Source: Micromonospora noduli (lineage in GTDB: Bacteria; Actinomycetota; Actinomycetes; Mycobacteriales; Micromonosporaceae). Taken from it: 64,000 bases of DNA. The notes under the pieces were generated by a model that did no database searches, had not been told where the DNA came from, and worked only from the letters and a program-made list of their open reading frames with translations. Below are positions 26,482 to 34,685 of this stretch, one piece after another (position 1 is the stretch's first letter; each line of letters begins with the position of its first letter). The stretch lies in NCBI RefSeq assembly GCF_003264365.1, contig NZ_PYAK01000015.1, positions 1-64,000 of the forward strand, written 5' to 3'. Position numbers and translations under genes: made by a program.

Positions 26482-26666
26482 GGGTGCCCGGTGGGTGGCG
26501 GTTGAGCGGAAAGATCTCTTCCGGGAAGCGTGCCGTAGGCTTGCCGGGGTAACCCCTTTTCGGCGCGGGCGTGGTGCTGTAGCGCATGGGACGGCCGTGT
26601 TGCGGTCCGTGTACCGTGCAGGGAAGGGCGCGGTGCGGCGTAGGTGACAACGACACGGAGGCGGCG

Positions 26667-27131
26667 GTGCGCGAGCTGAGCGTGGTCGGAGTTCGGGTGG
26701 AGCTGCCCAGCAACCAGCCGATCGTCCTGCTCAGGGAGGTCGAGGGGGACCGCTATCTGCCGATCTGGATCGGCGCGGTCGAGGCCACGGCTATCGCTTA
26801 TGAGCAGCAGGGGGTCAAGCCGGCCCGGCCGTTGACGCATGATCTTCTGCGGGATGTGTTGGCGGCGTTGAAGGCGCCCTTGCAGGCGGTGGAGATCACC
26901 GAGCTGAAGGAGAACGTCTTCTACGCGGATCTGTTGATCGGCGATGGGGTGCGGGTGTCGGCGCGGCCGAGCGATTCGATCGCGTTGGCGTTGCGGGTTG
27001 GTGCGCCGATTCGTTGTGCGGAGCAGGTCCTCAGCGAGGCGGGGATCGTTATCCCTGATGAGCAGGAGGACGAGGTGGAGAAGTTCCGCGAGTTCCTGGA
27101 GCAGGTGCGTCCGGAGGATTTCGCGGGCTGA
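26667..27131 (+). CDS. Bifunctional nuclease family protein (DUF151)
   Basis: A 154-residue protein with the DUF151 pattern: VGVRVELPSNQPIVLLRE, YLPIWIGAVEATAIAY, RPLTHDLLRDVLAAL and RPSDSIALALRVGAPI. It is equivalent to Rv1829. Some plant and Thermotoga relatives show nuclease activity, but the bacterial role is unsettled. GTG 26667 has GGAGG five bases upstream; the 185-base gap before it suggests a separate promoter. Confidence 0.88.
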   Translation: MRELSVVGVRVELPSNQPIVLLREVEGDRYLPIWIGAVEATAIAYEQQGVKPARPLTHDLLRDVLAALKAPLQAVEITELKENVFYADLLIGDGVRVSARPSDSIALALRVGAPIRCAEQVLSEAGIVIPDEQEDEVEKFREFLEQVRPEDFAG

Positions 27132-27290
27132 GGTGTGCCCGTGCTCGGTTGGTGATCTTTCTCGGTGGCTGCGCGGCGTGTCGCGTCGGTTCCTCCGTGG
27201 TAACCCCTGACGGTGGCGATAGGGTTTCCATGTCGAGGGGTGCGCGTCCCGGAAACGATGCGTCGCCACACTGACGGGGAGGTTGTCCGG

Positions 27291-27887
27291 ATGCACGAGC
27301 CGCGGGATTCCGATCCGGGTGCAGAGTTCGACGAGTCGGGTGCCTCGTCGCCAGGTGTGGCGGCTGAGGGTGACGGTTCGGTTGGCTACCGGGGTGTGAC
27401 GGCCTGCCACGCGGTGGGCATCAGTTACCGGCAGTTGGATTACTGGGCGCGGACGACGCTGGTGGTGCCGAGCGTTCGTGATGCTTCGGGTTCGGGGACG
27501 CAGCGGTTGTATTCGTTCCGGGACCTGGTGGTGTTGAAGGTCGTGAAGCGGTTGTTGGACGCGGGGGTGTCCCTGCAGAACATCCGTAAGGCGATCGAGG
27601 CGTTGCGGTCGCGTGGTGTGGAGGATCTGGCGGGGATCACGCTGATCTCTGATGGGACGACGGTGTACGAGTGCCGGTCTCCGGAGGAGGTGGTCGACCT
27701 GTTGCAGGGTGGCCAAGGGGTCTTCGGCATCGCGATCGGTGGGGCTTTCAAGGAGATCCAGGGGTCGTTGTCGCATCTGCCGGCGGAGCCTGCGACGAGT
27801 GGCCCGGTGGAGCCGGCGGTGGTGTCTGGCCCGGATCCGGTGGGTGACGAGTTGGCGGCGCGGCGCGCGCGGCGGCGGGCCGGCTGA
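27291..27887 (+). CDS. MerR-family regulator (Rv1830 type)
   Basis: A 198-residue protein. The DNA-binding region, residues 38-110, shows VTACHAVGISYRQLDYWART, then QRLYSFRDLVVLKVVKRLL and AGVSLQNIRKAIEALR. The C-terminal domain contains TVYECRSPEEVVDLLQGGQ. It matches the second MerR gene of the conserved block. ATG 27291 has GGGGAGG seven bases upstream; ATG 27258 is also in frame. In mycobacteria gcvP follows closely; here it is 9 kb away. Confidence 0.85.
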   Translation: MHEPRDSDPGAEFDESGASSPGVAAEGDGSVGYRGVTACHAVGISYRQLDYWARTTLVVPSVRDASGSGTQRLYSFRDLVVLKVVKRLLDAGVSLQNIRKAIEALRSRGVEDLAGITLISDGTTVYECRSPEEVVDLLQGGQGVFGIAIGGAFKEIQGSLSHLPAEPATSGPVEPAVVSGPDPVGDELAARRARRRAG

Positions 27888-28076
27888 GCGTTCCAGCTTC
27901 CGGGTTTTTTCCGGTTGGTTTTCTCGCGACCGTCGGTGACGGTTCCAGGGTTTGTTCGGCTGATGCGGTCCACTGTGGATACTGTGGGTGTCGTTTCGGT
28001 GGCCGATTGTGGAGATACCCATTGGTAGCGGTTACGTAGCGTGGTGTCGTTTTGTCGGGAATCCGATAGGGGGGCG

Positions 28077-28105
28077 CTGACCGGAGGCGGTCGACACGCT
28101 ATGGT
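28077..28105 (+). promoter_or_regulatory. Putative promoter for the globin operon
   Basis: CTGACC (28077-28082) and TATGGT (28100-28105) have 17-base spacing, 41 bases before the globin start. CCCCGGAAGGAACG gives the ribosome site. Confidence 0.45.
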
Positions 28106-28146
28106 CCCTCACGGTTCTGGACCCTTCATCCCCGGAAGGAACGACC

Positions 28147-28545
28147 GTGACGGTTACGGAAGAGACTGCTCCCGCCTCGCACTACGACCGCATTGGCGGT
28201 GCCAGTTCGGTCAAGGCGGCGGTTGAGCTGTTCTACGACAAGGTGCTCGCGGACCCGGAGTTGGCGGGCTACTTCGCTGACGTGGACATGGCCGGTCAGC
28301 GGCGGCACCTGGCGTTGATGTTGACTGTGGTGCTGGGTGGCCCGAACGAGTACACGGGTCGCGGGTTGGCCGAGGCGCACCAGCCGTTGAACATCACGGT
28401 GGAGCACTACGCGAAGGTGGGCGAGCACCTGACGGTGACGTTGACCGAGTTGGGGGTGCCGGCGGACATCCTCGCCGACGTGCAGACAGTGCTGGGGCAG
28501 GTGCAGGGCCAGGTGGTGGCTGCCGGGAACAGGTCGGGCGCCTGA
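28147..28545 (+). CDS. glbN: Group 1 truncated haemoglobin
   Basis: A 132-residue protein of the trHbN family. HYDRIGGASSVKAAVELFYDKVL gives the entry helix and the distal Tyr; the CD region is YFADVDMAGQ. LAEAHQPLNI precedes the proximal His in TVEHYAKVGEHL. trHbN proteins bind O2 and detoxify NO. The stop is two bases before the flavohaemoprotein gene, so the two globins form an operon, which fits joint NO/O2 handling. Confidence 0.9.
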   Translation: MTVTEETAPASHYDRIGGASSVKAAVELFYDKVLADPELAGYFADVDMAGQRRHLALMLTVVLGGPNEYTGRGLAEAHQPLNITVEHYAKVGEHLTVTLTELGVPADILADVQTVLGQVQGQVVAAGNRSGA

Positions 28546-28547
28546 GC

Positions 28548-29729
28548 GTGGACGCGGCTCGCCTCAAGCAGAGCTGGTCGGTGGTCGCCGGTCACGGCGA
28601 CCAGGTGCCGCTCTACTTCTACTCGACGTTGTTCCTCGCTCATCCTGAGACGCGGCAGATGTTCCCCACGAACATGGCCGGTCAGCGGGACCGCCTCGTG
28701 ACCGCGTTGGGTCACATCGTGTCCAACGTGGACCAGGTGGATCGGCTGGTGGGTTTCCTGCAGGATCTCGGCGCCGATCACCGCAAGTTCGCGGTCCGCG
28801 CGGAGCACTATCCGGCGGTCGGTGAGGCGCTGGTGGCGACGTTGCAGCATTTCCTCGCCGAGCAGTGGACCGACGAGTTGGCTGCGGACTGGACTGCCGC
28901 GTACGGGTTGGTCGCCCAGGTGATGATGGAGGCCGCGCAGGCCGCTGAGGCGGTCAATCCGCCGTGGTGGGTGGCGGAGATCGTGGCCCATGAGCGGCGG
29001 GCGTTCGACGTGGCGGTGTTGACGGTGCGTCCGCAGTATCTGTTGCCGTTCACGCCGGGTCAGTCGATCGGGGTGTCGCACCCGTCGGTGCGGTCGTGGC
29101 GGTACTACTCGCCGGCGAACGCGCCGCGGGCGGACGGCACGTTGGAGTTGCATGTGCGGGCCGCGCCGGGTGGCGCGGTGTCGTCGCGGCTGGTGTACGG
29201 GTCGGCGGTGGGCGATCGGATCCACCTGGCGGCGCCGGTGGGGGACCGGCTGGGGTTGCGGTCGGCGGGCTCCAGTGACCTGTTGCTGTTGGTTTCGGGT
29301 ACTGGCTGGGCGCCGGTGAAGGCGTTGGTGGAGCAGGTGGCCGCGGAGGGTTCCCGTCGGCGAGTGGACCTGTACGTGGGGGCCCGCTCCCGTAGCGAGT
29401 TCTACGACAGTGACGCGATGGACAAGTTGGCGTCGTCGTATCCGTGGTTGACGGTGACGTACGTGGTCGGTGCCGACGTGCACCGGCCGGGGGAGTTCGT
29501 CCAAGCGGTGGACCGGGCGTTGGCCGACGGTGACTGGCGGTCCCGGCACGTGTTCGTGTGTGGGTCGGACGAGATGGTGTCGCACGCGGTGCGGACGTTG
29601 GTGCAGGCGGGTTACCACGCGGGTCAGGTGCACCACGAGGGCCTGGGCGCGCAGTGGTACGGCCCGGCGTGGCGGACGGCGGTGCAGCAACCGGCTGCGG
29701 GTGACACTTCGGGAGGTGGGCACAGGTGA
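28548..29729 (+). CDS. Flavohaemoglobin-like protein (globin + FAD/NAD reductase)
   Basis: A 393-residue fusion. The globin domain (residues 1-140) has SWSVVAGHGDQVPLYFYSTLF, a CD-corner Phe in MFP, and a proximal His in RAEHYPAVGEAL. The reductase follows with the FAD motif RYYSPANAP and the NAD site VSGTGWAPVKALVEQ, ending VCGSDEMVSH. Flavohaemoglobins turn NO and O2 into nitrate using NAD(P)H. It directly follows the truncated globin gene. The C-terminus ends in GGGHR and its stop begins the repeated junction element at 29726-29785. Confidence 0.9.
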   Translation: MDAARLKQSWSVVAGHGDQVPLYFYSTLFLAHPETRQMFPTNMAGQRDRLVTALGHIVSNVDQVDRLVGFLQDLGADHRKFAVRAEHYPAVGEALVATLQHFLAEQWTDELAADWTAAYGLVAQVMMEAAQAAEAVNPPWWVAEIVAHERRAFDVAVLTVRPQYLLPFTPGQSIGVSHPSVRSWRYYSPANAPRADGTLELHVRAAPGGAVSSRLVYGSAVGDRIHLAAPVGDRLGLRSAGSSDLLLLVSGTGWAPVKALVEQVAAEGSRRRVDLYVGARSRSEFYDSDAMDKLASSYPWLTVTYVVGADVHRPGEFVQAVDRALADGDWRSRHVFVCGSDEMVSHAVRTLVQAGYHAGQVHHEGLGAQWYGPAWRTAVQQPAAGDTSGGGHR

Positions 29730-29785
29730 GCGCGAGCAGTGAGCTTGCGAGCCCGGCGGTCGCGAACGGAGGTCTGCACAGGTGA
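29726..29785 (+). repeat. 60-bp gene-junction element with a 19-codon open frame
   Basis: Between two coupled genes lies GTGAGCGCG...CACAGGTGA, which reads as a 19-residue frame starting at GTG 29726 and ending at TGA 29783-29785. It overlaps the upstream stop and the downstream GTG by four bases each. The flanks GGAGGTGGGCACAGGTGAG and GGAGGTCTGCACAGGTGAG are near-identical direct repeats, so this looks like an inserted or duplicated unit. Confidence 0.55.
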
Positions 29786-30477
29786 GTGCGACGCCGATCA
29801 GTCGGTATGACGGGGTGCAGGTTTCCGGCGGTGTGCAGGTGCGGATGACCGCCGACCGGGTTCGGCGGTGGGAGTTCGGTGCGGCGTCGTTCGCTCGGCG
29901 CGGTTACGACAACGCCGACGTGGACCGGTTCCGGGTGCAGGTCGCTGACGAGTTGGACCTGTTGGCGACGCAGATCGCGACGTTGCGGGCGGAGAACGAG
30001 CGGCTGACCGACCGGGTGGAGTTGCACCGGCACGGGGTGATTCCGAGTACGGGCGCGGCGGCGAAGGTCCCGGCGGCGCGGGAGGTGAATCTGCTGTCGG
30101 CGGCGCAGCGGGAGGCCGAGCAGATCATCGCGCAGGCCCATGACTACGCGCGTCGGGTCGCCGAGTACGCCCGGGTGCAGTACGAGAGTTACCTGCACGC
30201 GGCGGAGGCGGAGGCGAAGCAGGAGGCGGAGCGGGCGGTGGCGGAGTACCGCAGCGCGGCGGGGTCGAGCTTCGACGACACGGTGGCGACCCGGGAGGCG
30301 TTGCGGATCTTCGGCGAGATGATGGTGTCGCACATGCAGGCGGCGGCGCGGCATCTCGACGATGGCAGTGAGCAGTTGGCGCGCACGATGGATCGGATCG
30401 CGGCGGAGACGCCGGGGGCGCCGTTCGTGGGTGGCGTGGTGGGCCAGTCGGCGTTGCCGCGGCACCAGCAGCGCTGA
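29782..30477 (+). CDS. DivIVA-domain coiled-coil protein
   Basis: A 231-residue protein. Residues 22-55 contain a DivIVA-like N-terminal motif (RRWEFGAASFARRGYDNADV). Coiled coils follow (VADELDLLATQIATLRAENE) and long Ala/Glu-rich helices (YLHAAEAEAKQEAERAVAEY). DivIVA proteins mark poles and septa and steer growth in actinobacteria; this one is shorter than the main Wag31-type protein and is likely a paralogue. GTG 29782 overlaps the end of the preceding junction frame. Confidence 0.8.
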   Translation: MSATPISRYDGVQVSGGVQVRMTADRVRRWEFGAASFARRGYDNADVDRFRVQVADELDLLATQIATLRAENERLTDRVELHRHGVIPSTGAAAKVPAAREVNLLSAAQREAEQIIAQAHDYARRVAEYARVQYESYLHAAEAEAKQEAERAVAEYRSAAGSSFDDTVATREALRIFGEMMVSHMQAAARHLDDGSEQLARTMDRIAAETPGAPFVGGVVGQSALPRHQQR

Positions 30478-30524
30478 GTGGTCGCCGGGGTGGGGCTGCT
30501 AGCAGGTCTCGTCGTGATGGGCGG

Positions 30525-32505
30525 GAGTGCTCATTAGAGTGCTTGGTGCGGGCGTGAACTTGAAGGAGTGGGCGGCGGCCACCGGCGTCTCGTACGCGAC
30601 CGCGCGGCGGCGTTACGAGGCCGGGGCGCTGCCCGTTCCGACGTATCGGCTCGGCCGGCTCATCATGGTCGGCGAGCCGGTGACGGGCACGCCGGCTGAG
30701 GTTGGTCGGGTCGTGGTGTACGCGCGGGTGTCGTCAGCAGACCAGAAGACGGACCTCGACCGGCAGGTCGCCCGGGTGACCGTGTGGGCCACTGGGCAGG
30801 GGTTGGCTGTCGATAGTGTCGTCACCGAGGTTGGCTCCGCCCTCAACGGGCATCGCGAGAAGTTCCTCGCCCTACTGCGTGATCCTGCCGTGACAACCAT
30901 TGTCGTCGAGCACCGCTACCGGTTCGCTCGCTTCGGCGCCGAATACGTCGAGGCCGCGCTGAGCGCACAGCGCCGCCGCCTACTGGTGGTGGACCCCGCT
31001 GAGGTGGATGACGACCTCGTCCGGGACATGACCGAGACCCTCACCTCGCTGTGCGCACGCCTACACGGTCGCCGTGCCGCGGCGAACCGAGCTCAGCGCG
31101 CGGTCGAAGCGGCTACAGAGGGACCGTCGTGAAGACGTTGCAGGCGTACCGGTTCGCGTTGGACCTGTCACCGCGCCAGGAGCGGGCGGTCCTCGCCCAC
31201 GCTGGAGCGGCTCGGGTCGCGCACAACTGGGCCCTGGCTCGCGTGAGGGCAGTCATGAGCCAGCGCGCTGCCGAACGCACTTACGGCGTGCCAGACGAGC
31301 TGCTGAGCCCGCCGATTTCGTGGTCGCTGCCGTCACTGCGTAAGGCGTGGAACGCCGCCAAGGATGAGGTCGCACCGTGGTGGGCGGAGTGCTCGAAGGA
31401 GGCGTTCAACACCGGTCTCGACGCCCTCGCGAGGGCGCTGAAGAACTGGTCTGACTCGCGCAAAGGTGCTCGTAAGGGTCACGCGGTTGGGTTTCCCCGC
31501 TTCAAGTCCCGGCGGCGCAGCACCCCGACGGTCACCACCGGCGTGATGCGGATCGAGGCCGACCGCCGGCATGTGGTGCTACCCCGGCTGGGCGCGCTGC
31601 GGCTGCATGAGTCGGCGCGCAAGCTGGCTCGGCGGTTGGAGGCGGGCACCGCGCGGATCATGTCCGCGACGGTGCGGCGCGAGGGCGGCCGCTGGTTCGT
31701 GTCGTTCACCTGCCAGGTCGAGCGCGCCGTGCGTGCACCAGCCCGGCCTGGCTCGATGGTGGGGGTGGACCTTGGTGTGAAGCACCTCGCGGTGCTGTCG
31801 ACTGGCGAACGGGTGGCCAACCCGCGGCACCTCGTGGTGGCCGCGCGCCGGATGCGCCGTCTGGCCCGGGCGGTGAGCCGATGCGTCACTCCTGACCGTC
31901 GGGTGCGTCGGGTCGGGTCGAACCGCTGTCCCGGGCGCAGCAAGAGCTTTCGCGGGCGCACCCGCGCGTCGTCGGGCTACGCCGCGACGGTTTACACCAG
32001 TTCACCACCCGGCTGACCCGCGAGCACGGCACTGTCGTGGTCGAGGACCTGAACGTCGCGGGCATGTTGCGTAACCGCCGGCTGGCCCGGCACGTCGCGG
32101 ACGCAAGCTTCGCGGAGGTCCGGCGTCAACTGACCTACAAGAGCGAGTGGAACGGTGGGCGGCTGGTCACCGCCGGCCGGTGGTATCCGTCGAGCAAGAC
32201 CTGCTCCGGCTGCGGCGCGGTGAAAACCGAGCTGACCCTGGCCGAGCGGACCTACACCTGCACCGCCTGCGGGTTGAGTCTCGACCGGGACCTCAACGCC
32301 GCACTCAACCTCGCCGCCCTCGCGCGTGAGGTAACCGACGACCGGAGTGGCCGGGAGTCGCTAAACGGACGTGGAGCCGACCAGAAGACCCGCAGCCGCG
32401 GGCAGGTGGCTGTGAAGCGTCTACCCGGCACCGCGCGAGCGGGCCAGGCCGGGACCGTCCCACCGCAAGGCGGGACTACCGCACAGCGCTCACTTCTGAG
32501 CACTC
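30525..32505 (+). mobile_element. IS607-family insertion sequence (decayed)
   Basis: A ~1.98-kb element. Its ends are imperfect inverted repeats about 27 bp long, both starting GAGTGCTCA (30525-30533, and the complement at 32497-32505), with GTGCGG shared at the inner edge. It encodes a serine recombinase and TnpB in overlapping frames, the IS607 arrangement. The left flank ends GGGCGG; IS607 elements insert at GG-type sites without target duplication. TnpB carries a frameshift and the recombinase lacks a conserved Asp, so the copy is probably inactive. It is inserted between the DivIVA-type gene and a methyltransferase gene. Confidence 0.85.
30554..31132 (+). CDS. tnpA: IS607-type serine recombinase (TnpA), possibly inactive
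   Basis: A 192-residue protein. An N-terminal MerR-like helix-turn-helix (LKEWAAATGVSYATARRRY) comes first, then the serine recombinase domain with VVVYARVSSADQKTDLDRQ, where Ser60 or Ser61 is the nucleophile. The conserved EHRDRF-type motif reads EHRYRFARFG here; the Asp after the first Arg, which corresponds to a conserved resolvase acidic residue, is Tyr. One base change (GAC to TAC) would explain it. GTG 30554 is the usual start for this family. The stop overlaps tnpB by four bases. Confidence 0.85.
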   Translation: MNLKEWAAATGVSYATARRRYEAGALPVPTYRLGRLIMVGEPVTGTPAEVGRVVVYARVSSADQKTDLDRQVARVTVWATGQGLAVDSVVTEVGSALNGHREKFLALLRDPAVTTIVVEHRYRFARFGAEYVEAALSAQRRRLLVVDPAEVDDDLVRDMTETLTSLCARLHGRRAAANRAQRAVEAATEGPS

Positions 32506-32513
32506 GCCGGTAA
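31129..32513 (+). pseudogene. tnpB: tnpB (RNA-guided nuclease of IS607), frameshifted
   Basis: TnpB is the RuvC-type RNA-guided nuclease ancestral to Cas12. Frame 1 (GTG 31129) encodes the N-terminal half through RuvC-I (GVDLGVKHLAVLS). Around 31928 the homology jumps to another frame: after VGSNRC the expected sequence RAQQELSRAHPRVVGLRRDG continues one base out of frame. A missing G in CGCTG-TCCCGG would account for it. The second part keeps RuvC-II (VVVEDLNVAGM), the zinc finger CSGCG/CTACG and the RuvC-III Asp (DRDLNAALNL). The stop at 32511-32513 lies just outside the right end of the element, so the C-terminus is set by flanking DNA. Confidence 0.85.
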
Positions 32514-32616
32514 CGGTGCGCTGACGTGGACCCCACCCGGCGCGCTGGCGGCGGTGGCATAGTCGGAGGGGCCAGGCGGGGCTGACCGGTGGCCCGCCCC
32601 TGGGAGAGGCACCATC

Positions 32617-33576
32617 GTGTCGGTATCACCGTCCCCACCCGGCGGGTCAGCGGACCCGCTGGCCGCGTTGGAGGCGTCGGCGTGGGCGCTGGCGGCCGCG
32701 GTCGGCACCATGAGTGACGCCCTGTCGGCTCCGCTCGCCGAGGTCCTCGCGGCGTCGCCGCACCGCAGCGCGGTGCTGCAGGCCGCCGGTCTGCTGTCCT
32801 GGGAGGGTGGGACGCCGGTCGCGCACCCGTCGCTGGTGCCCGCCGACGGGCCGACCGGGCGCAGCGCGGTGCAGGCGCGGTTGAGTTCGCTGCGGCAGGC
32901 GGTCGCCGCGGCGGCGCAGGAGCCTTCCGGCGGGGGTGGGGTCGGCTGGGCGCAGGTGGACGACGAGGTGTTGCTGCATCAGGGTCGGGCGTCGGCGGCG
33001 ACCGGCCGGGCGTTGGCGACCCGGGTGGTGCCCGAGTTGCCGGGGTTGGCGGAGCGTTTGGACTCGGCGGACGCCCGGGTGTTGGACGTGGGCACGGGTG
33101 TGGCGGCGTTGGCTGTCGCCCTGGCCCGCGCGTTGCCCCGGGTGTCGGTGGTGGGTATCGACGTGCTGCAACGGGCGTTGGACCTCGCGGTCGGGGAGTT
33201 GGCCGAGGCCCGCGATGTCGCGGATCGGATCACGCTGCGCCTTCAGGACGTCGCGGAGGTGGCCGAGCCGGGCGGGTACGACCTGGTCTGGGTGCCGGCG
33301 CCGTTTCTTCCTCAGCAGACGTTGACGCTCGCGTTGCCCCGGCTGGTGCAGGCGCTGCGACCCGGTGGTTGGCTGGTGGCCGGCACCAATCCGCCGGCCG
33401 GGGACCCGTTGCGGGCGGCCGTCGACCGGTGGAACGCGGTACGCAACGGCGGCAACGCCTTCGACGCCGACCGGATGGCGCAGGTGCTGGCAGGGGCCGG
33501 GTTGGGTGACGTTCGGCGTTTTCCGACCGTCCCCGGCGGGCCGGTGTTGGTCGCCGCGCACCGCGCGGGCGGCTGA
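32617..33576 (+). CDS. Class I SAM-dependent methyltransferase
   Basis: A 319-residue protein. The N-terminal third is helical (LAALEASAWALAAAVGTMSD onward) and resembles a winged-helix or dimerisation part. The methyltransferase core starts ARVLDVGTGVAALAVALARA (motif I), with VVGIDVLQRALDLA (ribose Asp) and GGYDLVWVPAPFLPQ (motif IV). Substrate unknown. GTG 32617 has GGGAGAGGC upstream. It begins about 110 bases after the right end of the IS element. Confidence 0.8.
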   Translation: MSVSPSPPGGSADPLAALEASAWALAAAVGTMSDALSAPLAEVLAASPHRSAVLQAAGLLSWEGGTPVAHPSLVPADGPTGRSAVQARLSSLRQAVAAAAQEPSGGGGVGWAQVDDEVLLHQGRASAATGRALATRVVPELPGLAERLDSADARVLDVGTGVAALAVALARALPRVSVVGIDVLQRALDLAVGELAEARDVADRITLRLQDVAEVAEPGGYDLVWVPAPFLPQQTLTLALPRLVQALRPGGWLVAGTNPPAGDPLRAAVDRWNAVRNGGNAFDADRMAQVLAGAGLGDVRRFPTVPGGPVLVAAHRAGG

Positions 33577-33601
33577 GGGCGACAGTTGGTGCGGCGGGTG
33601 G

Positions 33602-33880
33602 TCAGCTGAGCCGTTGTTCGAGGTGGAAGGTGACCTCGGTGCCGGCGGCGCTCTTACCGATGGTCTTGCACAGGGCGGCGCGGATGGGCAGCCAGTGGGG
33701 GCCGGCGCCGGAGGGCATGAGGGTGGCGTTGAACGGGTGCCCGTCGATGGTGCCGGTGACCTTGACGGCGCGTCGGGTGCCGAGCAGGTCCGCGGAGTCG
33801 AGCACTGTGACGTAGGTGGCGAACGCGCCGTCTTTCTCGATGGGCGCGGTGAAGCGGTAGTCGAGTGGTTGCGGGTCCAT
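33602..33880 (-). CDS. DUF1905 family protein
   Basis: A 92-residue protein, nearly all one beta-barrel-like DUF1905 domain: YRFTAPIEKDGAFATYVTV, VKVTGTIDGHPFNATLMPSG and HWLPIRAALCKTIGK. The family often occurs with YdeI-type proteins; its activity is unknown. ATG 33880 has GAGGAG about ten bases upstream. It is second in a minus-strand pair with the NAD(P)-binding protein (28-base gap). Confidence 0.85.
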   Translation of the reverse strand: MDPQPLDYRFTAPIEKDGAFATYVTVLDSADLLGTRRAVKVTGTIDGHPFNATLMPSGAGPHWLPIRAALCKTIGKSAAGTEVTFHLEQRLS

Positions 33881-33908
33881 GGGTGGTTCTCCTCGGCGCG
33901 GCGGGTGG

Positions 33909-34565
33909 TCAGCTGGCGGCGGCGCGGACGGCCTCGGCGATCGGGGTGGGTCCGTCGACGAGTTCCAGTGTCGCGCCGGTGGTGCCCGGTTCGTCGAGCA
34001 GGGCGGCGAGGACGTGGGCGACGTCGGTGCGGCTGATCGCGCCACGGCCGGCGTGTGGGGTGAGGCTGACCCGCCCGGTGGGTGGGTCGTCGGTGAGCCG
34101 GCCGGGTCGCAGCACCGTCCAGGCCAGGTCGCGGCCGCGCAGGTCGTCCTCGGCGGCGCGTTTGGCGCGCAGGTACGCCGCCCACACGTCGTCGGTGCCG
34201 GGGGCGGGTGGTGTGTCCACGCCCATGGAGGAGACGAGCAGGTAGCGGTGGACGCCGGCGCGGGTGGCGGCGTCGGCGAGCAGCGCGGCGGCGGCCCGGT
34301 CGACGGTGTCCTTGCGGGCGGCGCCGCTGCCGGGGCCGGCGCCCGCGGCGAAGACCACCGCGTCGGCGCCGTCGAGGTGCCCGGCCACCTGTTCGAGCGG
34401 GGTGTGTTCCAGGTCGCAGACGACGGGGGTGGCGCCGGCGGCGCGCAGCGTCGCGGTCTGCTCGGGGTTGCGGATGAGGCCGACGGCGGTGTCGCCGCGC
34501 CCGACGAGGTGGCGTTGCAACAGCAGGGCGATCTTGCCGTGGCCTCCGGCGATGACGACGCGCAT
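33909..34565 (-). CDS. Atypical SDR / NAD(P)H-binding protein
   Basis: A 218-residue Rossmann protein. MRVVIAGGHGKIALLLQRHL carries the GxxGxxG-like cofactor loop; VCDLEHTPLEQVAGHLDGAD and HRYLLVSSMGVD follow the NmrA/YhfK pattern of atypical SDRs without the classical YxxxK. Likely a redox sensor or reductase of unknown substrate. It is divergent from the MerR-PP2C gene (120-base shared upstream region) and cotranscribed with DUF1905. Confidence 0.82.
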   Translation of the reverse strand: MRVVIAGGHGKIALLLQRHLVGRGDTAVGLIRNPEQTATLRAAGATPVVCDLEHTPLEQVAGHLDGADAVVFAAGAGPGSGAARKDTVDRAAAALLADAATRAGVHRYLLVSSMGVDTPPAPGTDDVWAAYLRAKRAAEDDLRGRDLAWTVLRPGRLTDDPPTGRVSLTPHAGRGAISRTDVAHVLAALLDEPGTTGATLELVDGPTPIAEAVRAAAS

Positions 34566-34685
34566 GCGCCCAACCTACCGGCGCCGCGGGGTGCAGGCGG
34601 TGTCACCGGCTTGACCTTGACCTTCGGGTAACCCTGAGCCTGGTGGGTGCCGGTCGCCGTGACCGGCTGCGAGGAGGATGTCGAC

